This document shows positions 1-5,173 of a stretch of DNA of 7,621 bases, one piece after another. Positions within the stretch are counted from its first letter, which is position 1, and each line of letters starts with the position of its first letter. The notes under the pieces were generated by a model. It made no database searches. It saw nothing but the letters and a program-made list of their open reading frames with translations, and was not told the DNA's origin. This DNA is from an uncultured Acidobacteriota bacterium. GTDB taxonomy: Bacteria > Acidobacteriota > Terriglobia > Terriglobales > Acidobacteriaceae. The position numbers and the translations under genes were made by a program. Location of the stretch: positions 1-7,621 of the forward strand of contig CAILBQ010000219.1 of NCBI GenBank assembly GCA_903832475.1. The letters are read 5' to 3'.

Positions 1-134
1 ACCGGCGACTTGGTATCGCGGGCGGCCTCCATGATGGCCTGAATCTGTTCCATGTTGTTGACGTTGAAAGCACCGACGCCGTATCCGCCCTTGGCGGCTT
101 CGTCGAGCAACTGGCGCATTGAGACTAGAGGCAT
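1..134 (-). CDS. fba: Class II fructose-bisphosphate aldolase, N-terminal part (runs off the left edge)
   Basis: Forty-four codons are visible. The protein begins MPLVSMRQLLDEAAKGGYG and continues VGAFNVNNMEQIQAIMEAA. This is the typical opening of class II (zinc-dependent) fructose-bisphosphate aldolases: a first helix followed by the conserved GAFNVNNMEQ strand of the TIM barrel. The enzyme cleaves fructose 1,6-bisphosphate into dihydroxyacetone phosphate and glyceraldehyde 3-phosphate in the cytoplasm, for glycolysis and gluconeogenesis. The ATG at 132-134 is preceded by AAGGAGA (minus strand, 141-147) with 6 nt spacing, which fixes the start. The zinc-ligand histidines and the active-site residues lie outside the window, so the exact subfamily (fructose- versus tagatose-bisphosphate) cannot be separated here. 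The gene stands alone at this edge, with about 530 bp upstream before the terminator of the next unit. Confidence 0.9.
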   Translation of the reverse strand, partial: MPLVSMRQLLDEAAKGGYGVGAFNVNNMEQIQAIMEAARDTKSP

Positions 135-140
135 ATGAGT

Positions 141-147
141 TCTCCTT
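141..147 (-). promoter_or_regulatory. Strong ribosome binding site of the aldolase gene
   Basis: On the minus strand the sequence AAGGAGA lies 6 nt before the ATG at 134. It is the best Shine-Dalgarno match in the window, as expected for an abundant glycolytic enzyme. Confidence 0.8.
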
Positions 148-662
148 CTGTGTGCCCGAGCCTCGGGGCGGTCGTCGAATCCGTTAAGACTGGTCGCGGG
201 CGAACATTCTTGAGGCGGCAAATCGGCAGCCTTGAGGCAGTGGGAGCAATCGTCCTTATGGTACCAGAGACTCTGCAAACGTCTGTGTGACGAATGCCTC
301 TCGATGGCTGGCAGTTGGCTATAATCCCGAATCATTCTCCACGGAACTGCAGAAGAGCTTTTTTCATGACAGGGCCAGGTAGCGGCTCAGATCGGGGCAA
401 TCTCCAACGCAGAGAAACCGTCAACCATCCGCCCAATCCGTGCTAGTTTCCATTGATCAGTCCGCGGAAGGGCGGAATCCCTGACGGTATTAAGAATGGC
501 GAGAGCAGCACTGAGAAGATAGCCGTCGTTGCAGGAAGATTTGCCGACGCCAGCAGAGTTATTGGCGCCGCCGCCAAAGTCCTCCTGCTTCAACCAAAAT
601 GTCACTTATTTAGATTTGGACGTGGACCAGCTCATCTTGCGACTTAGTTTGGACCGCAAGCG
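148..662. other. Intergenic region, about 515 bp, no supported gene
   Basis: This stretch separates the aldolase start from the terminator of the helicase unit; both neighbours are on the minus strand. It must contain the aldolase promoter. The best minus-strand -10 candidate I see is TGGTACCAT near 258-266 (extended -10 style), but it has no convincing -35. A perfect TATAAT occurs on the plus strand at 320-325, also without a -35 and with no recognisable plus-strand gene after it. Two short open frames (GTG at 605 on minus, ATG at 453 on plus) lack ribosome binding sites and resemble nothing I know. A T6 run at 359-364 has no stable stem before it. Confidence 0.6.
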
Positions 663-693
663 AAAAGGCCAGCCCGCTGAGAGCAGGCCGGCC
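663..693 (-). terminator. Rho-independent terminator of the helicase / zinc-ribbon unit
   Basis: Read on the minus strand, an 11-bp stem (GGCCGGCCTGC pairing with GCGGGCTGGCC, including two G-U pairs) closes a 5-nt TCTCA loop and is followed directly by TTTTC. It starts 21 nt after the TAA of the zinc-ribbon gene. Stem strength, small loop and T-run fit a classic intrinsic terminator that ends transcription before the aldolase region. Confidence 0.85.
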
Positions 694-714
694 CGATGTT
701 AGTTCCTGGGGAAG

Positions 715-1125
715 TTAGTAGCGTCCGCCGCCGCGTCCGCCGCGATCGTTTCCGCCGCGTCCGCGTCCGCCGGCGCCGCCGCCCGAACCGCCCTTTTGCG
801 CCTGGAAGCAATCACGACAGAAGACTGGACGATCACCGCGAGGTTCAAAGGGAACTGTTGTTTGTTGTCCGCAGCCGGAACAGACGACTGCTGTGCCGGT
901 GCTGGCGCGCGAGCTATAACCGCCGCCCCCGCCGCCATAACTGCTGCCGCCGCCGGCATAACCACCGCCGCCGCCTCCAGCTTGGTCAGCCTTCTTGGCC
1001 TGTCTGCACGGCTTGCAGCGCTTCGGCGTCGAATATCCACGCTCTTGAAAGAACGTTTGGTCAGCAGCAGTAAATGTGAATTCCCGTCCGCAGTCGCTAC
1101 AGGTAAGTTGCAGATCTCCAGCCAT
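715..1125 (-). CDS. Double zinc-ribbon protein with Gly-rich linker and RGG-like tail
   Basis: The protein has 136 residues and four parts. Residues 5-45 form a zinc ribbon with CxxC pairs at C9/C12 and C37/C40 and the sequence TCSDCGREFTFTAADQTFF, matching the 'probable zinc-ribbon' (zf-trcl-like) family. Residues 49-72 are a linker of Gly and Tyr. Residues 80-107 hold a second four-cysteine module, C82/C85 and C103/C106, with exactly 17 residues between the pairs: the CxxC-x17-CxxC type with the usual VPF...DRPVFCRDCF core. Residues 112-136 are a Gly/Arg tail with RGRGG and RGGRGGG, typical of flexible RNA-binding tails. The gene lies 57 bp downstream of a DEAD-box helicase on the same strand and ends at a strong terminator, so they are probably cotranscribed. 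The ATG is chosen for the preceding AGGGGAA (spacing about 5). A cytoplasmic nucleic-acid-binding, probably RNA-binding, role is inferred; no catalytic residues are visible. The low-complexity coding DNA gives long mirror frames on both strands, which I treat as shadows. Confidence 0.88.
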   Translation of the reverse strand: MAGDLQLTCSDCGREFTFTAADQTFFQERGYSTPKRCKPCRQAKKADQAGGGGGGYAGGGSSYGGGGGGYSSRASTGTAVVCSGCGQQTTVPFEPRGDRPVFCRDCFQAQKGGSGGGAGGRGRGGNDRGGRGGGRY

Positions 1126-1150
1126 GGTGGTTCCCCTTTTTCAGTTTGTG

Positions 1151-1173
1151 AAAAACCCGTAGACCTCGCGGGT
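1151..1173 (-). terminator. Weak intercistronic hairpin with T-run (possible attenuator)
   Basis: In the 57-bp gap between the helicase stop and the zinc-ribbon start, the minus strand reads ACCCG, a 9-nt loop, CGGGT and then TTTT. A 5-bp stem with a 9-nt loop is weak for full termination, but the geometry is that of a leaky terminator or an RNA-processing site. It could set the helicase to zinc-ribbon protein ratio. A chance hairpin is possible. Confidence 0.35.
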
Positions 1174-1182
1174 ACAGATAGT

Positions 1183-2307
1183 CTACGCGCTTTGTGGCGC
1201 TGTGACCCGAAATCGTTTCATCGAAATTGCAAGCGATCTTTCAATTTTCCGTAAATCACTGCGTTCGGAGGCAGACGCGAAGGTAGAAGCTATCCCCTTG
1301 CTCGAAGCCCGGCCAGTCCGGCCAATACGATGAACAAAGTCTTCCGCGACTTTCGGGATATCGTAATTGACCACGTGAGCTACATGGGCCACGTCGATCC
1401 CGCGAGCCGCAACATCCGTGGCAACAAGGATGCGATGACGACCTTCTGAGAAACTCTTCAATGCCTGATTACGCTGTGCCTGCGAACGATCGCCATGTAT
1501 CTGCGTCGCCGAGTGACCAGAGCGAACCAGCCGGGTAGCCACGCGATCTGCACCGTGCTTGGTGCGCACAAAGACAAGAAAGCTGCCCTCGCCCGAATCA
1601 AGTAAGTGCTCAAGGAGCTCGTGCTTGCGGTCCTGTTCGACTTCAAACGTTTGTAACTCGACATTCTCACAAGGCTTGAGAACAGAACCTATTTCAATAC
1701 GCACCGGATCCGACATATATTCACGAACAACTTCGCGAATCTGCGCGTCCAGCGTAGCTGAGTAACAAAGCGTCTGACGGCTCTGCGGCAGCATGCTGGC
1801 GATGCGCCGGATGGCAGGCTTGAAGCCCATGTCCAGCATGCGATCGACCTCATCGAGAACCAGTATCTGCACCTGGTCCAGCTTGACCAGTTTGCGCTTC
1901 AGATAGTCTTCCAGGCGGCCTGGCGTGGCTACAATGAGGCGTGCGCCGCGACGGAGCAGTTGCAGCTGCGGACCCTCGGCCATGCCACCGACAACCAGGG
2001 CAACAGAATGCGTAGGCGTCGTGTTGAGGCTGCGGTAAGCTGCCTCAACCTGCATCGCAAGTTCCCGCGTAGGTAAAAGGATCAGCGCAGTCGCGCTGCG
2101 CGAATCCGTCTTGGCCAGCTTTTCAATGATGGGCAAAAGAAAGCTGAGCGTCTTTCCAGTGCCGGTTTGCGCGGTAGCGAGAACGTCCTTGCCTTCGAGC
2201 GCGGGCGGAATGGCGCCGGCCTGCACGGGCGTAGGGGTAATAAAGTTGAGGGCGGCGATGCGCTTCTTGAGCGCTTCGGAGATGTTGAATTCGGAAAACT
2301 GAGTCAC
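1183..2307 (-). CDS. DEAD-box ATP-dependent RNA helicase, RhlE-like, with short C-terminus
   Basis: The 374-residue protein contains every core motif in order: Q motif (F22...Q29), Walker A AQTGTGKT (46-53), PTREL (79-83), VGG (106-108), TPGR (128-131), motif II DEVD (152-155, instead of DEAD), SAT (183-185), FVRT (246-249), ATDVAARGID (296-305) and HRIGRTGR (326-333). It unwinds short RNA duplexes with ATP in the cytoplasm; members of this group act in ribosome assembly, mRNA decay and cold adaptation. Overall style is closest to RhlE. Only about 41 residues follow motif VI, so the basic C-terminal extension common in RhlE, SrmB and CsdA is nearly absent. The start is GTG at 2305-2307, chosen because AAGGA lies 4 nt upstream and because the Q-motif region needs this N-terminus. 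The next gene downstream encodes a Gly/Arg-tailed zinc-ribbon protein, probably in the same transcript. The exact paralogue cannot be named from sequence alone. Confidence 0.95.
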   Translation of the reverse strand: MTQFSEFNISEALKKRIAALNFITPTPVQAGAIPPALEGKDVLATAQTGTGKTLSFLLPIIEKLAKTDSRSATALILLPTRELAMQVEAAYRSLNTTPTHSVALVVGGMAEGPQLQLLRRGARLIVATPGRLEDYLKRKLVKLDQVQILVLDEVDRMLDMGFKPAIRRIASMLPQSRQTLCYSATLDAQIREVVREYMSDPVRIEIGSVLKPCENVELQTFEVEQDRKHELLEHLLDSGEGSFLVFVRTKHGADRVATRLVRSGHSATQIHGDRSQAQRNQALKSFSEGRHRILVATDVAARGIDVAHVAHVVNYDIPKVAEDFVHRIGRTGRASSKGIASTFASASERSDLRKIERSLAISMKRFRVTAPQSA

Positions 2308-2351
2308 TGAGTCCTTATATAGGCCCGCATACAGTCCTGCTCATGGAGCAA

Positions 2352-2400
2352 GGGCGCTGTACGGCCTTGAGCTTGCTCCCTGCGGCGGCTTCAAGCGCCT
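2352..2400 (-). promoter_or_regulatory. Possible structured leader upstream of the helicase gene
   Basis: The arms 2352-2358 and 2394-2400 can form a 7-bp stem (one wobble). An alternative inner pairing is possible between 2366-2372 and 2388-2395. The element sits 45-93 nt upstream of the GTG start and would be in the 5' leader if transcription starts further upstream. Leaders of RNA helicases are often autoregulatory, but here that is only an analogy. No U-run follows, so it is not a terminator. Confidence 0.25.
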
Positions 2401-2628
2401 GGGAGAGTCACAAAATATGCGTAGTGGAGTACCGACGAGGAATGAATCTCTATGGTTGAGGGGAAGTGATGAACTCAACCCGGCTCTGCCGCACGCTGCC
2501 TCAGATCGCGGAGCACACTGCTCCATCGACCAACTGATCCGCTCGAAATCGATACTACGGAGCGGTTACGCTGAGGGCTTGGGGAAATGCTTTGCGGGGC
2601 AGTCTAGCCTTGATGGACACTCGATCAC

Positions 2629-2756
2629 CTTGTCAACATTGACCTAGGTTCGGATCCAAAATCTCCAGGCGAAGACTTGCCGGAGAGCGAGAATGGCTCA
2701 CAACCAAACAACTGAGCGCAACTTAAGACTAGCACAGTTAACGATCTTGTCAACAT
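2629..2756 (+). repeat. Short direct repeat CTTGTCAACAT, two copies
   Basis: Copies lie at 2629-2639 and 2746-2756, start to start 117 bp apart. Both follow a CGATC element, directly in the second copy and with a 3-nt insertion in the first, making about 15 shared bases. Read on the minus strand each contains TTGACA, the consensus -35 hexamer. They may be two -35 elements or a pair of regulator sites between divergent genes. Confidence 0.35.
2726..2753 (-). promoter_or_regulatory. Candidate sigma-70 promoter toward the helicase
   Basis: On the minus strand TTGACA (2748-2753, perfect -35) is followed after 16 nt by TAGTCT (2726-2731), a 3/6 match to TATAAT with a TG dinucleotide one base upstream (extended -10). 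It points toward the helicase gene, giving a leader of roughly 410 nt. The long leader is unusual, and a nearer promoter may exist. Confidence 0.35.
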
Positions 2757-2870
2757 GCATGCGCGCTGTGGGTACGAACATGTAACGCTGCCTCCAACCG
2801 CGAATCATCATTTCTCGACAACCGATGGCACTCCGCCGCCCAGGATTGGAGCGATAGCCGTCTCTGGAGT

Positions 2871-2876
2871 CATACT
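2871..2876 (+). promoter_or_regulatory. -10-like element immediately before the secreted-protein start
   Basis: CATACT matches TATAAT at four of six positions and is separated by 6 nt from the ATG at 2883, which would put the transcription start at or near the start codon. TTGGAG at 2846-2851 is a poor -35 at 19 nt spacing. The nuoI gene shows the same spacing with a better hexamer. No good Shine-Dalgarno lies at normal distance; GGAG at 2866-2869 is 13 nt away. Confidence 0.3.
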
Positions 2877-2882
2877 GACGTC

Positions 2883-3818
2883 ATGCGGATCTCGCAACGG
2901 CGCTCACTTCCCCAAATTGGCTCTCAGGCTCAGCCTTCCCTCTTTTTTGCAATCCTGTGGATGGCTGCCACCAGTCTCGGTGCCCAGACCCCCGTCGACG
3001 CCTTTCACTGGATCAGCTTCCACGACCCCAAAGACGCACCGACGGTGCAATGGGTAACCAACTCCCTCCAGACCGAGAAGTGGACAGAAATCCGCGAAAT
3101 AGGCGTCCAGTGGGATGCAGCCCTGGTCATCACTTCCGAACGGAAGACGCCGCAATCCGCCCCTCCGCAAGACATCTATACCGTCTGGAATGTTTCCCTA
3201 TCCAAGCACGAGGCGCAGCCGCTCTTTCACGGCGCCAACCCCCGCATCCTCAACTGGACCACGTTCGGTGGCCCCAATCTTCCCGAACTTGGCCTCATCT
3301 ACGACGACTGCGCCGACTGCCAGACGCCCTCCATGTTCTTCACGGCTGTCTACTACAACATCCGCGACCATGTCTGGCGTGCACGTTGGGTTCGCGGCGA
3401 TCAAACCGCACCGATATGGACAAGCAATGTTGTCGAAGGAGTAACCCACCAGCAGGTCTATGGCGTCCTCACCGAACCGAACGGCCGCCAGGTCCTGGGC
3501 ACCTGGAGTCACTTCGACTACGGAAAATCCAAGCCCGCGCAAGACTTCCTTTTTGAATACAGCGTCGACCCTGCCAGCGGTCTGGACCAGACTCAGGCCC
3601 TCGGCGAAAAACATGGCGACGAGATGAAACTCCGCCTCTGCCACGCCAACCCAGGTCAAGCAGATCCGCTCTTGGCCCCCCTGGCCCGCGGACAGGATTT
3701 CGAGCTATGTCAGCAACTGGCTGGCGGCAAACCTGCCACTCACACCGGCAGAAAGCCGATTACCACTCCGCCCGCCAACAACCACGGACGCTCCGTACCG
3801 CCCGGATCCAAGAACTGA
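2883..3818 (+). CDS. Secreted protein of unknown function with CxxC and Pro/Lys-rich tail
   Basis: I do not recognise this 311-residue protein. It has a signal peptide: a basic start (MRISQRR), a hydrophobic core about 20-33 (LFFAILWMAATSLG) and a likely cleavage after SLGA (A34, before Q35). The mature part is rich in Trp and Tyr and alternates short strand-like segments, suggesting a beta-rich fold. It holds four cysteines, C143 and C146 in DDCADC, then C253 and C276, enough for two disulfides or a metal site. After about residue 281 the chain is Pro-, Lys-, Thr- and Asn-rich and probably disordered. It is most likely periplasmic or extracellular. The ATG at 2883 is the first in the frame and gives a complete signal peptide; starting at M27 would remove most of it. 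The gene converges on a secreted SUOX-like gene with 15 bp between the stops. No catalytic motif is visible. Confidence 0.8.
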   Translation: MRISQRRSLPQIGSQAQPSLFFAILWMAATSLGAQTPVDAFHWISFHDPKDAPTVQWVTNSLQTEKWTEIREIGVQWDAALVITSERKTPQSAPPQDIYTVWNVSLSKHEAQPLFHGANPRILNWTTFGGPNLPELGLIYDDCADCQTPSMFFTAVYYNIRDHVWRARWVRGDQTAPIWTSNVVEGVTHQQVYGVLTEPNGRQVLGTWSHFDYGKSKPAQDFLFEYSVDPASGLDQTQALGEKHGDEMKLRLCHANPGQADPLLAPLARGQDFELCQQLAGGKPATHTGRKPITTPPANNHGRSVPPGSKN

Positions 3819-3821
3819 AGA

Positions 3822-3842
3822 GCGCCCCGCAATCTATGGCGC
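3822..3842. terminator. Possible shared hairpin between convergent genes
   Basis: GCGCC (3822-3826) and GGCGC (3838-3842) form a 5-bp GC stem around an 11-nt loop covering the 15-bp gap and the end of the minus-strand gene. No T-run follows on either strand, so it is at best a weak bidirectional stop or an RNA 3'-end protecting structure. Confidence 0.2.
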
Positions 3843-4391
3843 AGTGAGAACCCGAATCGAAACCAGATTGCGCACCCACCGCGCCGGCCGCTTCTCTCCC
3901 GTCGCCACCAGCTGAAACGGGCCCGTGTCGGCAAGCGTCTCAACGCCCAGCCTGTCCGCCACAATCACCGTGCCGTCGTGAACATCCGGGCTTACCTCGC
4001 CCAGCGAATACACCACCTGGTAGCCATCGGCTCCTTCGGCCACCAGGTACAGGCGAAAGTCCTTGCCATGCGGCTTGTCCGGCACGCCCACCTTCGTCAG
4101 CAAAGTCGACAGCAGAACGCCTGCATAGTGTTCGTTTGCCTTGGTATGACCGTTCACTACGTCGATCGCATGATGGTCGAGCGAGGCCAGGTCCTGCAGC
4201 GTATATTTCTGTGACGTTTCGCCGAATGTAACAGTAAGAACATTCGCTGGTCCCTTCTTCGCCACAGCCGGGTGATCCATTTTCATCGGGGATGGCGGCG
4301 TGGGCGAATCCTGCGCCACCGCTCCCAACGCCAGAGCAGCACATACAACCCAGAAGAAAATCAGAGTCCGATATACGAAGCGGGTAGACAT
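3834..4391 (-). CDS. Secreted single-domain SUOX-like (oxidoreductase molybdopterin-binding fold) protein
   Basis: The protein has 185 residues. Residues 1-26 are a signal peptide (basic MSTRFVYR, core LIFFWVVCAALALG, cleavage after AVA). A short Pro/Met/His linker follows, then one domain from about 50 to 183. Its order of motifs resembles the sulfite-oxidase-type molybdopterin domain: YTLQDLASLDHH, then YAGVLLSTLLTKVGVP, an ADGYQVVYSL strand, the loop GTVIVADR, and the ending GPFQLVATGEKRPARWVRNL with ISIRV-like strand. In true members of the fold a cysteine binds molybdenum; the mature chain here has no cysteine at all (the only one, C17, is in the signal peptide). It may therefore bind no molybdenum or act in another way. 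The ATG at 4391 is chosen for the signal peptide and for AAAGG 8 nt upstream; the frame continues 31 codons upstream without these features. It diverges from nuoI across 37 bp. Confidence 0.82.
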   Translation of the reverse strand: MSTRFVYRTLIFFWVVCAALALGAVAQDSPTPPSPMKMDHPAVAKKGPANVLTVTFGETSQKYTLQDLASLDHHAIDVVNGHTKANEHYAGVLLSTLLTKVGVPDKPHGKDFRLYLVAEGADGYQVVYSLGEVSPDVHDGTVIVADRLGVETLADTGPFQLVATGEKRPARWVRNLVSIRVLTAP

Positions 4392-4414
4392 CGCGGTTAC
4401 CTTTCGCCATCCAT

Positions 4415-4422
4415 CGTATACT
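4415..4422. promoter_or_regulatory. Symmetric -10 element serving nuoI (plus) and the SUOX-like gene (minus)
   Basis: The palindrome GTATAC (4416-4421) lies in the 37-bp gap between the two divergent starts. On plus it reads TATACT (4417-4422, 5/6 match to TATAAT) and ends 6 nt before the nuoI ATG. On minus it reads TATACG (4420-4415, 4/6), which would start RNA near 4408 and leave a leader of about 17 nt holding AAAGG. The -35 regions are poor on both sides. The pairing of one -10 with two directions is inferred from symmetry. Confidence 0.5.
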
Positions 4423-4428
4423 GGGCGT

Positions 4429-4896
4429 ATGTCGATCGTGCGCAACATCGCCGGGATTGCCAAAGGTATGAGCATCACCTTCAAGGAGATGCTGGAACCG
4501 ACTCAGGTTGAGAACTATCCAGATGGCCCGGGGCCACTGCGCGGCGCCAAATTCGAGCCGCGCTTTCGCGGCGCCCACGAGTTACAGCGCGATGAAAACG
4601 GCCTGGAAAAGTGCGTTGCCTGCTTCCTTTGCGCGGCCGCCTGCCCTTCCAACTGCATCTTTATCGAGGCAGCCGAAAACACCGCGGAGCAACGCATCTC
4701 GTCCAGTGAGCGCTACGCCAAAACGTACAACATCGACTACAACCGCTGTATCTTCTGCGGCTATTGTGTCGAGGCGTGTCCTACCGACGCAATTACCCAC
4801 GGCCACGGTTTTGAATTGGCGACTCTGAACGCTACGAATCTGGTCATGCGCAAGAGCGACATGCTCGTTCCCATTTCTGCACTCACCGCTAAGTAG
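4429..4896 (+). CDS. nuoI: NADH-quinone oxidoreductase subunit I (two [4Fe-4S] clusters), standing alone
   Basis: The 155-residue protein carries two ferredoxin-type cluster motifs: C62-x2-C65-x2-C68-x3-C72-P (CVACFLCAAACP) and C107-x2-C110-x2-C113-x3-C117-P (CIFCGYCVEACP). They are separated as in NuoI, whose clusters N6a and N6b pass electrons along the peripheral arm of respiratory complex I. The N-terminal helix (MSIVRNIAGIAKGMSITFKE), the segment with YPDGPGPLRG and the FRGAHELQRDENGLEKCV approach are also NuoI-like, and the length fits. The start at 4429 is preferred over the ATG at 4468 because it keeps this N-terminal helix. There is no clear Shine-Dalgarno, but TATACT ends exactly 6 nt before the ATG, suggesting a leaderless mRNA. 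No other nuo gene is in the window: the neighbours are a divergent SUOX-like gene and a long gap. It could be the only copy of a scattered complex I or an extra paralogue. Confidence 0.93.
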   Translation: MSIVRNIAGIAKGMSITFKEMLEPTQVENYPDGPGPLRGAKFEPRFRGAHELQRDENGLEKCVACFLCAAACPSNCIFIEAAENTAEQRISSSERYAKTYNIDYNRCIFCGYCVEACPTDAITHGHGFELATLNATNLVMRKSDMLVPISALTAK

Positions 4897-5173
4897 CCAT
4901 GAGTTCCGATAAGCGCGGGATGAGTCCTGCTCGCTCTGTTGGCCGAGGCTCAAGATCCTGTCTGCTCAACCGTGTGTAAAGCCGTGGTCAGATTTATACA
5001 GTGTCTATGCGCCCTGTTTTGTTCACATAGGCCGAGCGTCGATTGTGGCAGCGGTAAGGGGCAAAACATCCCATTCAGAAATCTGTTTGATGGTGCCGAA
5101 ATCCCTCAGCGTTCTCCTGTCCGCAGTCGATATCCTCAAGTGGGGGGCTGAAACAGTCGGCGGAGGACGGGGA

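Larger units (their letters stand above)
2317..2870. other. Intergenic region, about 550 bp, no supported gene
   Basis: This region separates the divergent helicase (minus) and secreted protein (plus) genes. Open frames inside it (for example 2417-2647 plus and 2341-2526 minus) lack ribosome binding sites and have no recognisable protein features. It contains a candidate minus-strand promoter at 2726-2753, a possible helicase leader hairpin, and two copies of CTTGTCAACAT (2629-2639 and 2746-2756). It also holds a 14-mer at 2537-2550 that recurs at 5174-5187. Confidence 0.6.

Noticed and set aside
353..366. T6 run that might be an intrinsic terminator on plus
   Set aside because: Only a 4-bp stem with a long loop precedes it, and no plus-strand gene ends there.
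387..605. 72-codon minus-strand frame beginning with GTG at 605 (contains a FGGGANNSAGVGKSS stretch)
   Set aside because: No Shine-Dalgarno before the GTG, no recognisable family. The VGKSS resemblance to a P-loop is too weak and lacks the rest of an NTPase.
453..647. 64-codon plus-strand frame downstream of a perfect TATAAT (320-325)
   Set aside because: No ribosome binding site, no -35 for the TATAAT, and no resemblance to a known protein.
699..1254. Arg-rich and Ala-rich open frames on both strands over the zinc-ribbon gene
   Set aside because: They are frame shadows of the GC-rich Gly/Arg codons; only the minus-strand frame with two intact four-cysteine modules and a ribosome binding site makes sense.
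4300..4428. N-terminal extension of NuoI by 43 codons upstream of 4429
   Set aside because: It overlaps the SUOX-like gene on the other strand, has no NuoI-like sequence and no ribosome binding site; homologous N-termini begin like MSIVRNIAGIAKG.
4392..4484. N-terminal extension of the SUOX-like protein by 31 codons
   Set aside because: The signal peptide begins at the ATG at 4391 with its own AAAGG; the extension would bury it and overlaps nuoI.
4906..4940. Imperfect hairpin after nuoI as its terminator
   Set aside because: The stem is interrupted by a 2-nt bulge and is not followed by a T-run.
4899..4979. 26-codon frame starting two bases after the nuoI stop
   Set aside because: Close spacing is tempting for translational coupling, but there is no Shine-Dalgarno and the composition (Ser/Arg-rich) looks random.
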